Part shown: piece by piece, positions 45,568-53,419 of the stretch
How the letters are laid out: each line of letters begins with the position of its first letter
Numbering within the stretch: the first letter of the stretch is position 1
From: Burkholderiales bacterium
GTDB taxonomy: Bacteria > Pseudomonadota > Gammaproteobacteria > Burkholderiales > Burkholderiaceae_C
DNA length: 64,000 bases
Direction of reading: 5' to 3'
Assembly: GCA_017307855.1 (NCBI GenBank)
Contig: JAFKGD010000008.1
Span: 1-64,000, forward strand
Notes under the pieces: generated by a model
What the model was told of the DNA's origin: nothing
Databases searched by the model: none
Seen by the model: only the letters and a program-made list of their open reading frames with translations
Translations under genes and position numbers: made by a program

Positions 45568-46512
45568 ATGACGACCACGCTGGCTGATTCCCGGATGGCC
45601 GCCCACGCCGTGCCCGACCGCACGGTGCGCAGCCAGCGGCGGCGCGAGGCCCTCACTGCCCTGGTGATGCTCGCACCGTCGCTGGTGTTCCTGGCCGCGT
45701 TCACCTACTGGCCCATCGCGCGTTCGCTGGCCTACGGTTTCTTCGACGTGCAGCTCGGCTCGTCCGAGATCTTCTTCACCGGATGGGACAACTACCTGCG
45801 CCTGTGGCATGACGAGCTGTTCTGGAAGTCGCTGCGCAACACCGTGCTCTACATGGTGATCACCGTGCCGTCTTCCATCGGCCTGGCGCTGCTGCTGGCC
45901 GTGGCGCTGGACCGCAAGCTGCGCGGCACGGCGCTCTACCGTTCCACCTTCTTCTACCCGGTGATGGTGCCGTCGGTGGCTGCCGGCATGGTGTGGGTGT
46001 TCCTGTATGCGCCGGGCTACGGGCCCATCAACGGACTGATGAACTGGCTGGGCCTGCCCAGGCTGGAATGGCTGTACGACAGCACCTGGGCGCTGCCGGC
46101 CATCATCTTCATGAGCATCTGGAAGTACGCGGGCTACTTCATGCTCATCCTGCTGGCCGCGCTGCAACTGGTGCCGCGCGACCTGTACGAGGCCGCGCGG
46201 CTGGACGGCGTGTCGGGCTTCCGGCAGCTGGTGCACATCACGGTGCCGTTGATCTCGCCCACGCTGTACTTCGTGGTGGTGATCGGCGTGCTGCACTCCT
46301 ACCAGATCTTCGACTACGTGTTCGTGATGACGCAGGGCGGCCCGGCCGACGCGACCAACGTGCTCACCTTCTACATCTACCAGAACGCCTTCCAATTCCA
46401 GGACATCGGCACCGCTTCGGCCATCGCCACCATCCTGCTGCTGGTGGTGGGCGTGCTGATCGGCATCGTGGCCCTCACGCTGGGCCGGCGCGTGCATTAC
46501 CTGGGGCGATGA
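45568..46512 (+). CDS. ABC transporter permease, UgpA/MalF type
   Basis: 314 residues from the ATG at 45568, 4 nt after the binding-protein stop. Six membrane segments are predicted and the cytoplasmic EAA loop reads YEAARLDGVSGFRQLVHITVPLISPT, the docking site for the ATPase. The first 35 residues are a polar extension before segment one (ALVMLAPSLVFLAAFTYWPI). It forms the translocation channel with the next permease. Its TGA overlaps the next ATG. Confidence 0.93.
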   Translation: MTTTLADSRMAAHAVPDRTVRSQRRREALTALVMLAPSLVFLAAFTYWPIARSLAYGFFDVQLGSSEIFFTGWDNYLRLWHDELFWKSLRNTVLYMVITVPSSIGLALLLAVALDRKLRGTALYRSTFFYPVMVPSVAAGMVWVFLYAPGYGPINGLMNWLGLPRLEWLYDSTWALPAIIFMSIWKYAGYFMLILLAALQLVPRDLYEAARLDGVSGFRQLVHITVPLISPTLYFVVVIGVLHSYQIFDYVFVMTQGGPADATNVLTFYIYQNAFQFQDIGTASAIATILLLVVGVLIGIVALTLGRRVHYLGR

Positions 46513-47405
46513 ACATGCTGAAGAACCAGGATCCCCATGCCCCCCGAGGGGGAAGCTTTTCATCTTGGGGCGGCCCGGCGATGAAGATGCTTTTCGGCCG
46601 TTCACGCTGGATGCAGTGGCTGCTGGTGCCGGCGGTGCTGCTCTGGCTCAGCCCGTTGGCGTGGATGCTGCTCACCTCGTTCAAGACGCGGGCCGAGATC
46701 TTCGATCCGGCCGCGGGGGTGCTGCCGCAGGCGCTGCAGTGGGGCAACTATCCGGCGGCGCTGGCGGTGGCGCCGTTCGGCACCTACCTGCTCAATTCGA
46801 TCCTGGTCACCGGCGGCATCCTGCTGGCGCAGATGACCACGATCACGCTGGCGGCGTATGCCTTCGCGCGGCTGCGCTTCCCGGGGCGCGACGTGCTGTT
46901 CGGGCTGTTCCTGCTGCAGGTGATGTTTCCCATCTACGCGACCTTCCTCACCAACTTCATCACGGTGCGCGAGCTGGGCCTGCTCAACAGCCTGTGGGCG
47001 CTGATGGTGCCCTTCATCGCCAGCGGCTACGGCACCTTCATGCTGCGCCAGGCCTTCCGTCAGGTGCCGAACGATCTGGCCGATGCGGCCCGGCTGGACG
47101 GCTGCGGCCACTGGGCCACGCTCTGGCATGTCTACCTGCCGCTGGTCAAGCCCACGCTGGTCGCGTTCGGCATGATTTCCGTGGTCACGCACTGGAACGA
47201 CTACATGTGGCCGCTGCTGGTCACCAACAGCGAAGGCGTGCGCACGCTGCCGATCGGGCTTGGCCTGCTGGCCAAGGCCGACAGCGGCGCCGACTGGCCG
47301 CGCCTGATGGCCGCCACCATGGTCGTCATCTCCCCGCTCCTGCTGCTGTTCGTGATCTTCCAGCGCCGCTTCGTCGACAGCTTCATGCACGCCGGGCTCA
47401 AGTAG
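46509..47405 (+). CDS. ABC transporter permease, UgpE/MalG type
   Basis: 298 residues from the ATG at 46509 (ATGA overlap). The family core begins near MKMLFGRSRWMQWLLVPAVLLWL, and the EAA loop is ADAARLDGCGHWATLWHVYLPLVKPT, with about six membrane segments. The first 24 residues (NMLKNQDPHAPRGGSFSSWGGPA) have no counterpart in such permeases and are encoded by a G/C-rich repeat-like stretch, so translation either passes through it or starts at the ATG at 46581. Confidence 0.92.
   Translation: MNMLKNQDPHAPRGGSFSSWGGPAMKMLFGRSRWMQWLLVPAVLLWLSPLAWMLLTSFKTRAEIFDPAAGVLPQALQWGNYPAALAVAPFGTYLLNSILVTGGILLAQMTTITLAAYAFARLRFPGRDVLFGLFLLQVMFPIYATFLTNFITVRELGLLNSLWALMVPFIASGYGTFMLRQAFRQVPNDLADAARLDGCGHWATLWHVYLPLVKPTLVAFGMISVVTHWNDYMWPLLVTNSEGVRTLPIGLGLLAKADSGADWPRLMAATMVVISPLLLLFVIFQRRFVDSFMHAGLK
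46540..46582 (+). repeat. Repeat-like insert at the 5' end of the second permease gene
   Basis: CCCCC-GA-GGGGG (46541-46552) is followed by TTGGGGCGGCCCGGCG (46565-46580). The same elements, a C-run/G-run hairpin then GCGGCCCGGCGGAGCCGG, occur in the intergenic repeat at 62649-62688. The similarity, by eye, suggests a partial copy lodged at the junction of two overlapping genes, keeping the frame open. Confidence 0.5.
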
Positions 47406-47441
47406 GCCGTCCCCTCATTCTTCCAACCCACCCTCCAAGCT

Positions 47442-48527
47442 ATGGCTGCCATTTCCCTCCAGGGCATCTGCAAGCGTTATCGCGACCACACGGCCGTCCA
47501 TCACCTGAACCTCGAAGTCCAGGCGGGCGAATTCATGGTGCTCGTCGGTCCTTCGGGCTGCGGCAAATCGACCACGCTGCGCATGATCGCGGGGCTGGAG
47601 GACATCACCGAAGGCAAGCTCGTCATTGGCGGCAAGGACGTCACGCACGCCGAGCCGCACGAGCGCGACATCGCGATGGTGTTCCAGTCGTACGCGCTCT
47701 ATCCGCACATGACGGTGCAGATGAACATGTCGTTCGGCCTGCTGCGCGCCAGCCGTCTGCCGCGCGCCGAGATCGAAGCGCGCGTGCACGACGCGGCCGA
47801 ACGCCTGCGCATCACCGATCTGCTGCAGCGCCGGCCCAACGAGCTCTCGGGCGGACAGCGCCAGCGCGTGGCCATCGGCCGCGCGCTCGTGCGCAAGCCC
47901 AAGGTCTTCCTGTTCGACGAACCGCTGTCCAATCTGGATGCCAAGCTGCGCACGCACATGCGCGGCGAGCTGGAGCGACTGCACCACGAACTGGGCATCA
48001 CCATCGTCTACGTGACGCACGACCAGGTCGAAGCCATGACGCTGGGCACGCGCATCGCGGTCATGGACGGCGGCCGCCTGCAGCAGGCCGGCGCACCCAT
48101 GGACATCTACCGCGCACCGGCCACGCGCTTCGTCGCATCGTTCATCGGCTCGCCCGAGATGAATTTCCTGCCCGTGCCGGCCGGCGACGGCACAGGCCGT
48201 GCCTGGCTCGCGCAACGCTTCGATGCCAGCGCGCTGCAGGGCAGCGCCGTGCTGGGCCTGCGTCCGGAGGAGCTCGCGCTGGCAGTGGACTGCACGACAC
48301 CGGCCAGCTCGCCGCTGGTCTGGCGCGGCGTGGTCCAGCGCATCGAGCGTCTGGGCGCCGAAGCCTACGCGCAGGTGCGGCTGCAGGATGCGGAGCGCGC
48401 CGTGCTGGTGCGCACCGCGCCCGACATCGCGATCGAAGTAGGCCAGGACGCCCTCCTGTCGGCGGACGTCACGCGGCTGCGCATGTTCGATGGCCCAAGC
48501 GGTGTCGCGGTGCCGGCGCACGCCTGA
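47442..48527 (+). CDS. ABC transporter ATP-binding protein, UgpC/MalK type
   Basis: 361 residues. Walker A is LVGPSGCGKSTTLRMIAGLE, the Q loop VFQSYALYPHMTV, the signature NELSGGQRQRVAIGRAL, Walker B VFLFDEPLSNLDAKLR, and the H loop VYVTHDQVEAMTLG. A C-terminal TOBE/OB regulatory domain starts near residue 240 (LGLRPEELALAVD). It powers the importer made with the preceding two permeases. The gap to the permease is 36 nt, with no terminator. Confidence 0.93.
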   Translation: MAAISLQGICKRYRDHTAVHHLNLEVQAGEFMVLVGPSGCGKSTTLRMIAGLEDITEGKLVIGGKDVTHAEPHERDIAMVFQSYALYPHMTVQMNMSFGLLRASRLPRAEIEARVHDAAERLRITDLLQRRPNELSGGQRQRVAIGRALVRKPKVFLFDEPLSNLDAKLRTHMRGELERLHHELGITIVYVTHDQVEAMTLGTRIAVMDGGRLQQAGAPMDIYRAPATRFVASFIGSPEMNFLPVPAGDGTGRAWLAQRFDASALQGSAVLGLRPEELALAVDCTTPASSPLVWRGVVQRIERLGAEAYAQVRLQDAERAVLVRTAPDIAIEVGQDALLSADVTRLRMFDGPSGVAVPAHA

Positions 48528-48578
48528 GGGCCGGGCAGCGCTCGTGGACAATCGCGCAGAACCCGAGGAGATCCATCC

Positions 48579-49355
48579 ATGAGCATCACGCCGGTGCTGA
48601 GCGCGCGCCAGGAGCGCATCGTCGAGATCCTGCGCAGCACGCCGTCCATCACCACGATCGAGCTCGCGCAGCGGCTGGCCGTGTCGGGCGAAACCGTGCG
48701 CCGCGACCTGCAGGCGCTGGCCGACGATGGCATCGTGCAGAAGTTCCATGGCGGCGTGAGCCTGCACCGCGATGTGCAGGAATCGCCCTTCCAGCTTCGT
48801 CTGCGCAGCAACGTGGCCGCCAAGCGCCGGCTGGCGCAGCAGGTGTCGGCCCTGCTGCCCGATGGCGCCAGCGTGGTGCTGGACAACAGCAGCACGGCCT
48901 GCTTCGTGGCCGAGGCGCTGGCCGAGCGTCGCGGCCTCACGGTCGCCACGCCGTCGCTGGAAGTCGCGCGGGCACTGGCGCAAAGCGGCGACCGCCACAC
49001 CGTGCTGCTGCCCGGTGGCACGCTGCGCAGCAGCGACATGACCCTGGCCGGCGCGAACGCGTTGCGCTTCGCGTCGCAGCTGCATCCGGATTTCTTTGTC
49101 GCCTCTGTCGCCTCGCTGAGCGCCCGCGGTGGCTGCCTCGATTTCGACCCGTTCGAGGTGGAGTTCAAGCAGACCGTCGCGCCCCATGCCGGCACGGTGA
49201 TCGTCGTGGCCGATGCGAGCAAGTTCGGCGCGCCGGGCCTCATCACCAGCCTGTCGTGGGAGCAGCCGCAGATCCTGGTGGTCGACCAGCCGCTGCCCGA
49301 CGAGCTCTCCCGCGCGACGCAGGGCCTGCGGGTGGTGGTCGCCGCCGCGGATTGA
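48579..49355 (+). CDS. DeoR family transcriptional regulator
   Basis: 258 residues: an N-terminal winged helix (RQERIVEILRSTPSITTIELAQRLAVSGETVRRDLQALADDGIVQKFHGGV) and a C-terminal sugar-phosphate-sensing DeoRC domain (SNVAAKRRLAQQVSALLPDGASVVLDNSSTACFVAEAL). GAGGAG precedes the ATG. Members such as GlpR respond to phosphorylated metabolites, glycerol 3-phosphate for GlpR itself. As last gene of the importer operon it probably regulates both divergent operons through the motifs at 44123-44193. Confidence 0.9.
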   Translation: MSITPVLSARQERIVEILRSTPSITTIELAQRLAVSGETVRRDLQALADDGIVQKFHGGVSLHRDVQESPFQLRLRSNVAAKRRLAQQVSALLPDGASVVLDNSSTACFVAEALAERRGLTVATPSLEVARALAQSGDRHTVLLPGGTLRSSDMTLAGANALRFASQLHPDFFVASVASLSARGGCLDFDPFEVEFKQTVAPHAGTVIVVADASKFGAPGLITSLSWEQPQILVVDQPLPDELSRATQGLRVVVAAAD

Positions 49356-49373
49356 TCGCGCTGCGTCCGGCCG

Positions 49374-50792
49374 CTAGACCGAACGGTTGCGCGCGAGGGG
49401 CGGATTGCGCGCGAAGTAGCGCTCGATGCCGCGCATGAGCGCGTCGGCCATCTCTTCCTGATACGCGTTGCTGGCCAGGCGCCTTTCTTCCTCGGGGTTG
49501 CTGATGAAAGCGGTCTCGACCAGCACGCTGGGAATGTCGGGCGCCTTCAGCACCGCGAAGCCGGCCTGCTCCACGCGCGGCTTGTGCAGGCGGCCGATGC
49601 CCTTGATCTCGCCGAGCAGTGCGCTACCCAGCTTGAGGCTGTCGTTGATCTGCGCGGTGGTGCTCATGTCGAGCATGGCGCGCTGCACGGCCTGGTCGCG
49701 CACGCTGGTCACATTGGCACCGCCGATCAGGTCGGCCTGGTTTTCCTTGTTGGCCAGCCAGCGCGCCGCCGTGCTGCTGGCGCCGCTGGTGCTGAGCGCG
49801 AACACGCTGGCGCCGCGCGCGGTCGGCGTGGTGAAGGCGTCGGCGTGGATGCTGACGAACAGATCGGCCTGCACGCGGCGGGCTTTCTGCACGCGCACGC
49901 CCAGCGGCACGAAGAAGTCGGCATCGCGCGTGAGGAAGGCACGCATCGGGTTGCCGTTGATCGTGGTGGCGTTGATGCGGTCGCGCAGCTTCAGTGCGAC
50001 GCGCAGCACCACGTCTTTCTCGCGTGTGCCGCCCGGGCCGATGGCGCCGGGGTCTTCGCCGCCGTGGCCGGGGTCGAGCGCCACGATGATGAGCCGGTCG
50101 GTGCGGGCCGGCGCGCGCGGTGCGGCGGCGGCAGCGCGCGCGCCGGGCGGTGCCTTCGACGGAATACGGGCCTGCGCCGTGGTTTCGGGCGGTGGCGCGG
50201 GCGTGGCGGCCGTGCCGCCCGGGGTGGAGTGCCGCGCGATGAGTTCGTCCAGCGCCGCCGAATCCGCCGCCGCGGCGGGTGAGGGCGCGGGCGCCGACGG
50301 GTCGCGCATGCGCTCGGCGATCAGCGCCTCCAGCGGATCGGCCTCCTTCGTGGGGTGCAGATCGAGCACCAGGCGGTGCTGGTAGGCCGCCACGGGCGGC
50401 AGCGCGAACACCTGGGGCTCGACGGGCTGCTTGAGGTCGAGCACGACGCGGATCACGCCCGGCGTGTTCTGGCCGGCGCGCACGCCGCTGATGAAGGGAT
50501 CGTCGGGCCGGATCTTGCCCACCAGGTCGCGCAGGGCGGGGTCGAGGTCGATGCCCTCGATGTCCACCGCCAGGCGCGGCGGGCTGGCCACGAAGATCTG
50601 CCTGGTGACGAGCGCGGTGTCGGATTCGATGGTGACGCGCGTGTAGTCCTGGGCGGGCCAGACGCGCACGGCGACGATGCTGGCGCCACGCGCAATCTGC
50701 GCCTGGCCGATCAGCAGCACCAGCGCGCCGGCGCGCAGCACGGCCCGGCGCTGCAACGGCGCGGGCGGCGGGGGGCAGGGTGTCATGGTCAT
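49374..50792 (-). CDS. amiC: N-acetylmuramoyl-L-alanine amidase
   Basis: 472 residues from the ATG at 50792 (overlaps the tsaE stop). A Tat-like signal (RRAVLRAGALVLLIGQAQIARG) is followed by an AMIN domain (about 40-145) that targets septal peptidoglycan, a Pro/Ala-rich linker, and a zinc amidase_3 domain with VALDPGHGGEDPGAIG, SIHADAF and VETAFISNPEEE supplying His and Glu ligands. It cleaves peptidoglycan stems during daughter-cell separation in the periplasm. It is coupled to tsaE upstream; mutL, its usual downstream partner, is not next to it. Confidence 0.94.
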   Translation of the reverse strand: MTMTPCPPPPAPLQRRAVLRAGALVLLIGQAQIARGASIVAVRVWPAQDYTRVTIESDTALVTRQIFVASPPRLAVDIEGIDLDPALRDLVGKIRPDDPFISGVRAGQNTPGVIRVVLDLKQPVEPQVFALPPVAAYQHRLVLDLHPTKEADPLEALIAERMRDPSAPAPSPAAAADSAALDELIARHSTPGGTAATPAPPPETTAQARIPSKAPPGARAAAAAPRAPARTDRLIIVALDPGHGGEDPGAIGPGGTREKDVVLRVALKLRDRINATTINGNPMRAFLTRDADFFVPLGVRVQKARRVQADLFVSIHADAFTTPTARGASVFALSTSGASSTAARWLANKENQADLIGGANVTSVRDQAVQRAMLDMSTTAQINDSLKLGSALLGEIKGIGRLHKPRVEQAGFAVLKAPDIPSVLVETAFISNPEEERRLASNAYQEEMADALMRGIERYFARNPPLARNRSV

Positions 50793-51289
50793 GGGCGCGC
50801 GGCTTCCAGCAGCGCCCGGCCGGTGGCCGTGCGGCCTTCCAGGTGGAGGCGGCGGGTGTCGTCGCCCTCGTCGCCTGTCGGGCGGATGTGGATGTCCAGG
50901 TCGGCCGTGGGCAGGAAGCCGGCGGCGTTCTGCGGCCATTCGGCCAGCTTGAGTCCGGGCGTGGCGAAGATGTCGCGCAGGCCGGCGTCTTCCAGTTCGC
51001 GTGGATCGCCGAAGCGGTAGAAGTCGAAATGCCAGATGGCCAGGCCTGGCGCCTCGTGCGGTTCGACCACGGCATACGTCGGGCTCTTGATGCGGCCCTG
51101 CACGCCCAGGGCGCGCAACAGATGGCGCACGAAGGTGGTCTTGCCCGCGCCCAGGTCGCCGTGCAGGGCGATGAAGGCGTCGCGGATGGCCGGGCTGGCC
51201 GCCAGGCGGGCGGCCCATGCGCCCGTGGCGGCCTCGTCGGGCCAGAGGGCGGTTTCTACAATCGGCGGATGGATTTCGATGGCACTCAA
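50789..51289 (-). CDS. tsaE: tRNA threonylcarbamoyladenosine biosynthesis ATPase TsaE
   Basis: 166 residues if the TTG at 51289 is the start; no ATG is in frame near the expected N-terminus, and the very long upstream frame is antisense to queG. Walker A is residues 43-52 (HGDLGAGKTT), followed by SPTYAVVEPH, IWHFDFYRFGDPRELEDAGLRDIF and LAEWPQNAAGFLP, the standard TsaE blocks. It works with TsaB and TsaD in t6A37 tRNA modification. Its 5' end overlaps the divergent queG start by about 21 nt, and its stop overlaps the amiC start. Confidence 0.9.
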   Translation of the reverse strand: MSAIEIHPPIVETALWPDEAATGAWAARLAASPAIRDAFIALHGDLGAGKTTFVRHLLRALGVQGRIKSPTYAVVEPHEAPGLAIWHFDFYRFGDPRELEDAGLRDIFATPGLKLAEWPQNAAGFLPTADLDIHIRPTGDEGDDTRRLHLEGRTATGRALLEAARP

Positions 51290-52342
51290 CTCGTGGAACG
51301 CATGAACGTGTGGGCCCGGGAGCTGGGATTCTCCCAAATCGGGGTTGCCGGTGTGGATTTGTCCTCGGCGGAGCCGGGGTTGCTCGACTGGCTGGCGCGC
51401 GGATTCCATGGCGAGATGCAGTGGATGGCCACGCACGGCCTGCGCCGCGCTCGCCCCGCCGAGCTGGTGCCCGGCACCGTGAGCGTGATCACCGCGCGCA
51501 TGGACTATCTGCCGCGCGGCACGCCGTCCGACTGGCAGGCGCGCGAATTCGCACGGCTGCACCAGCCCGGCGAGGCCGTCATCTCCGTGTATGCCAGGGG
51601 GCGCGACTATCACAAGGTGATGCGCCAGCGGCTGCAGAAGCTGGCCGATCGCATCGGCGAGGCCATCGGCGATTTCGGTCACCGCGTCTTCACCGATTCG
51701 GCGCCGGTGCTCGAAGCCGAACTGTCGGCCCGCAGCGGCCAGGGCTGGCGCGGCAAGCACACGTTGGTGCTCAGCCGCGAGGCGGGCTCGATGTTCTTCC
51801 TGGGCGAGATCTACGTGGACATCGCGCTGCCGCGCAGCGAGCCCGTGGCCGCGCACTGCGGCAGTTGCAGCGCCTGCATCGACATCTGTCCCACGCAGGC
51901 CATCGTGGCGCCGGGCCTGCTCGATGCGCGTCGCTGCATCTCGTACCTGACCATCGAGCATGCGGGCTCCATTCCGCTGGAACTGCGTCCGCTCATGGGC
52001 AACCGCATCTATGGCTGCGACGACTGTCAGCTGGCCTGCCCGTGGAACAAGTTCGCCCGCACCAGCACGCTGCCCGATTTCGATGCGCGCCATGGCCTGG
52101 GCGCCGCGCAGCTCGTGCCGCTGATGGGCTGGAGCGAGGCCGACTTCCTGCGCTTCACCGAAGGCAGCCCGATCCGCCGCATCGGGCATGCGCGCTGGCA
52201 GCGCAACGTGGCGGTGGCGCTGGGCAACGGCCTGCGCCAGCGCGAGGACGCCGCCGCCCGCCAGGCCCTGGCCCTGCATGCCGACCACCCCGACGACATG
52301 GTGCGGGAGCACGTGCGCTGGGCGATGGCGCAGGCGCGGTGA
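51269..52342 (+). CDS. queG: Epoxyqueuosine reductase
   Basis: 357 residues from the ATG at 51269. Two 4Fe-4S motifs are visible, CGSCSACIDICPTQAI and CDDCQLACPWNKF, after the N-terminal cobalamin-binding region (ELGFSQIGVAGVDLSSAE; HTLVLSREAGSMFFLGEIY). The enzyme makes queuosine from epoxyqueuosine in tRNA wobble position 34 and needs cobalamin, as does EutBC. A HEAT-like tail follows (RRIGHARWQRNVAVALGNGLR). It diverges from tsaE and ends 1 nt before the AEC gene stop. Confidence 0.95.
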   Translation: MDFDGTQLVERMNVWARELGFSQIGVAGVDLSSAEPGLLDWLARGFHGEMQWMATHGLRRARPAELVPGTVSVITARMDYLPRGTPSDWQAREFARLHQPGEAVISVYARGRDYHKVMRQRLQKLADRIGEAIGDFGHRVFTDSAPVLEAELSARSGQGWRGKHTLVLSREAGSMFFLGEIYVDIALPRSEPVAAHCGSCSACIDICPTQAIVAPGLLDARRCISYLTIEHAGSIPLELRPLMGNRIYGCDDCQLACPWNKFARTSTLPDFDARHGLGAAQLVPLMGWSEADFLRFTEGSPIRRIGHARWQRNVAVALGNGLRQREDAAARQALALHADHPDDMVREHVRWAMAQAR

Positions 52343-52343
52343 C

Positions 52344-53264
52344 CTAGCCGTTCACGAACGGTCGCAGCACACCCAGAGCGAACGGCAGGCTCACCACGCC
52401 CATCACGGTGGACAGCGTGACCAGGCCTGCGACGTAAGGCCCGTTGTAGCCCATGCGCGCCGCGAGGATGTAGCAGCTCGACGCCGTCGGCAGGGCCGAG
52501 AACGCCAGCAACACGGTCGCCTGCAGCGGCGACAGGCGCAAGAGCAGGGCCAGCCCCAGCGCGATCACCGGCATGACCAGGTGCCGGATGGTGAGCACCG
52601 ACACCGACAGCGTGCGCGACTTCGCGAGCGAGCTGAACTGCATGCCGGCACCTGCCGCCAGCAGGCCGAGCGCGAGCGAGGCGGCACCGATGCGCGACAC
52701 CGTCGGCTCGAGCCAGCCGGGGATGTGCAGGCCCGCGATGTTGGCGGCCAGCCCCGAAGCCGTGCCGATGATCAGCGGATTGCGCAGCAGCTCGCGGCCG
52801 AAGCCGCGCCCGGCATGACGCGCCATGGGCCACACCGCGCCCACGTTGAACAACGGCACGCACACGCCGATCAACACCGCGATCATCAACAGCCCCTGCG
52901 GGCCGGCCAGCCGTTCCGTGATGGCGAGGGCGATGAACGAGTTGAAGCGGAAGGCGATCTGCGCGCTGGCCGCATGCTCGCGCCGGTCGATGTGACGGCC
53001 GATGAACGGCAGCCTCGGCAGGGCATAGGACAGGCCGATGCCAGCCACGCCCATGGCCAGACCTGCGGCAATCAGGCTCGATGCCGACGCCAGGTCCAGC
53101 GTGCTGCGCACGATGGAATGGAACAGCAGCACCGGAAACAGGAAGTAATAGGTGAGGCTCTCCACCTGTTCCCAGACGGGCCGCCCGAGGGCCGTGAAAC
53201 GGCACAGCAAGTAGCCGCAGAGGATCAGCGAGAAGTCGGGAAACAGCAGTTGGGCGTAGTACAC
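52344..53264 (-). CDS. AEC family auxin-efflux-type carrier
   Basis: 306 residues from a GTG at 53264 (VYYAQLLFPDFSLILCGYLLCR). No ATG lies between it and the upstream frame, which has non-membrane sequence. About ten membrane segments in two halves are predicted; family blocks are YYFLFPVLLFHSIVRS, ALGLLAAGAGMQF and LLAFSALPTASSCYILAARMGYN. Members export or exchange malate, malonate or auxin-like acids; the substrate here is unknown. It converges with queG and diverges from a Bug gene 155 nt away. Confidence 0.85.
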   Translation of the reverse strand: MYYAQLLFPDFSLILCGYLLCRFTALGRPVWEQVESLTYYFLFPVLLFHSIVRSTLDLASASSLIAAGLAMGVAGIGLSYALPRLPFIGRHIDRREHAASAQIAFRFNSFIALAITERLAGPQGLLMIAVLIGVCVPLFNVGAVWPMARHAGRGFGRELLRNPLIIGTASGLAANIAGLHIPGWLEPTVSRIGAASLALGLLAAGAGMQFSSLAKSRTLSVSVLTIRHLVMPVIALGLALLLRLSPLQATVLLAFSALPTASSCYILAARMGYNGPYVAGLVTLSTVMGVVSLPFALGVLRPFVNG

Positions 53265-53419
53265 GAGAGGCGGACGAAGAGCGCAGCGAAATACCTTCGC
53301 GGGCGCGGGGGAATCCGGGAAATCGGGGTAAGTCCTGATCGAAAAGGGCCGGCCGTGCAAGCACTTCGCAAGCAACCAGCCTCTAACATCGTCGATTCCG
53401 TTATACGAAGGAGAGAAGT

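Noticed and set aside
47415-49187. 590-codon minus-strand open frame opposite the ATPase and DeoR genes
   Set aside because: Both genes on the other strand have complete, diagnostic motifs; this frame has none.
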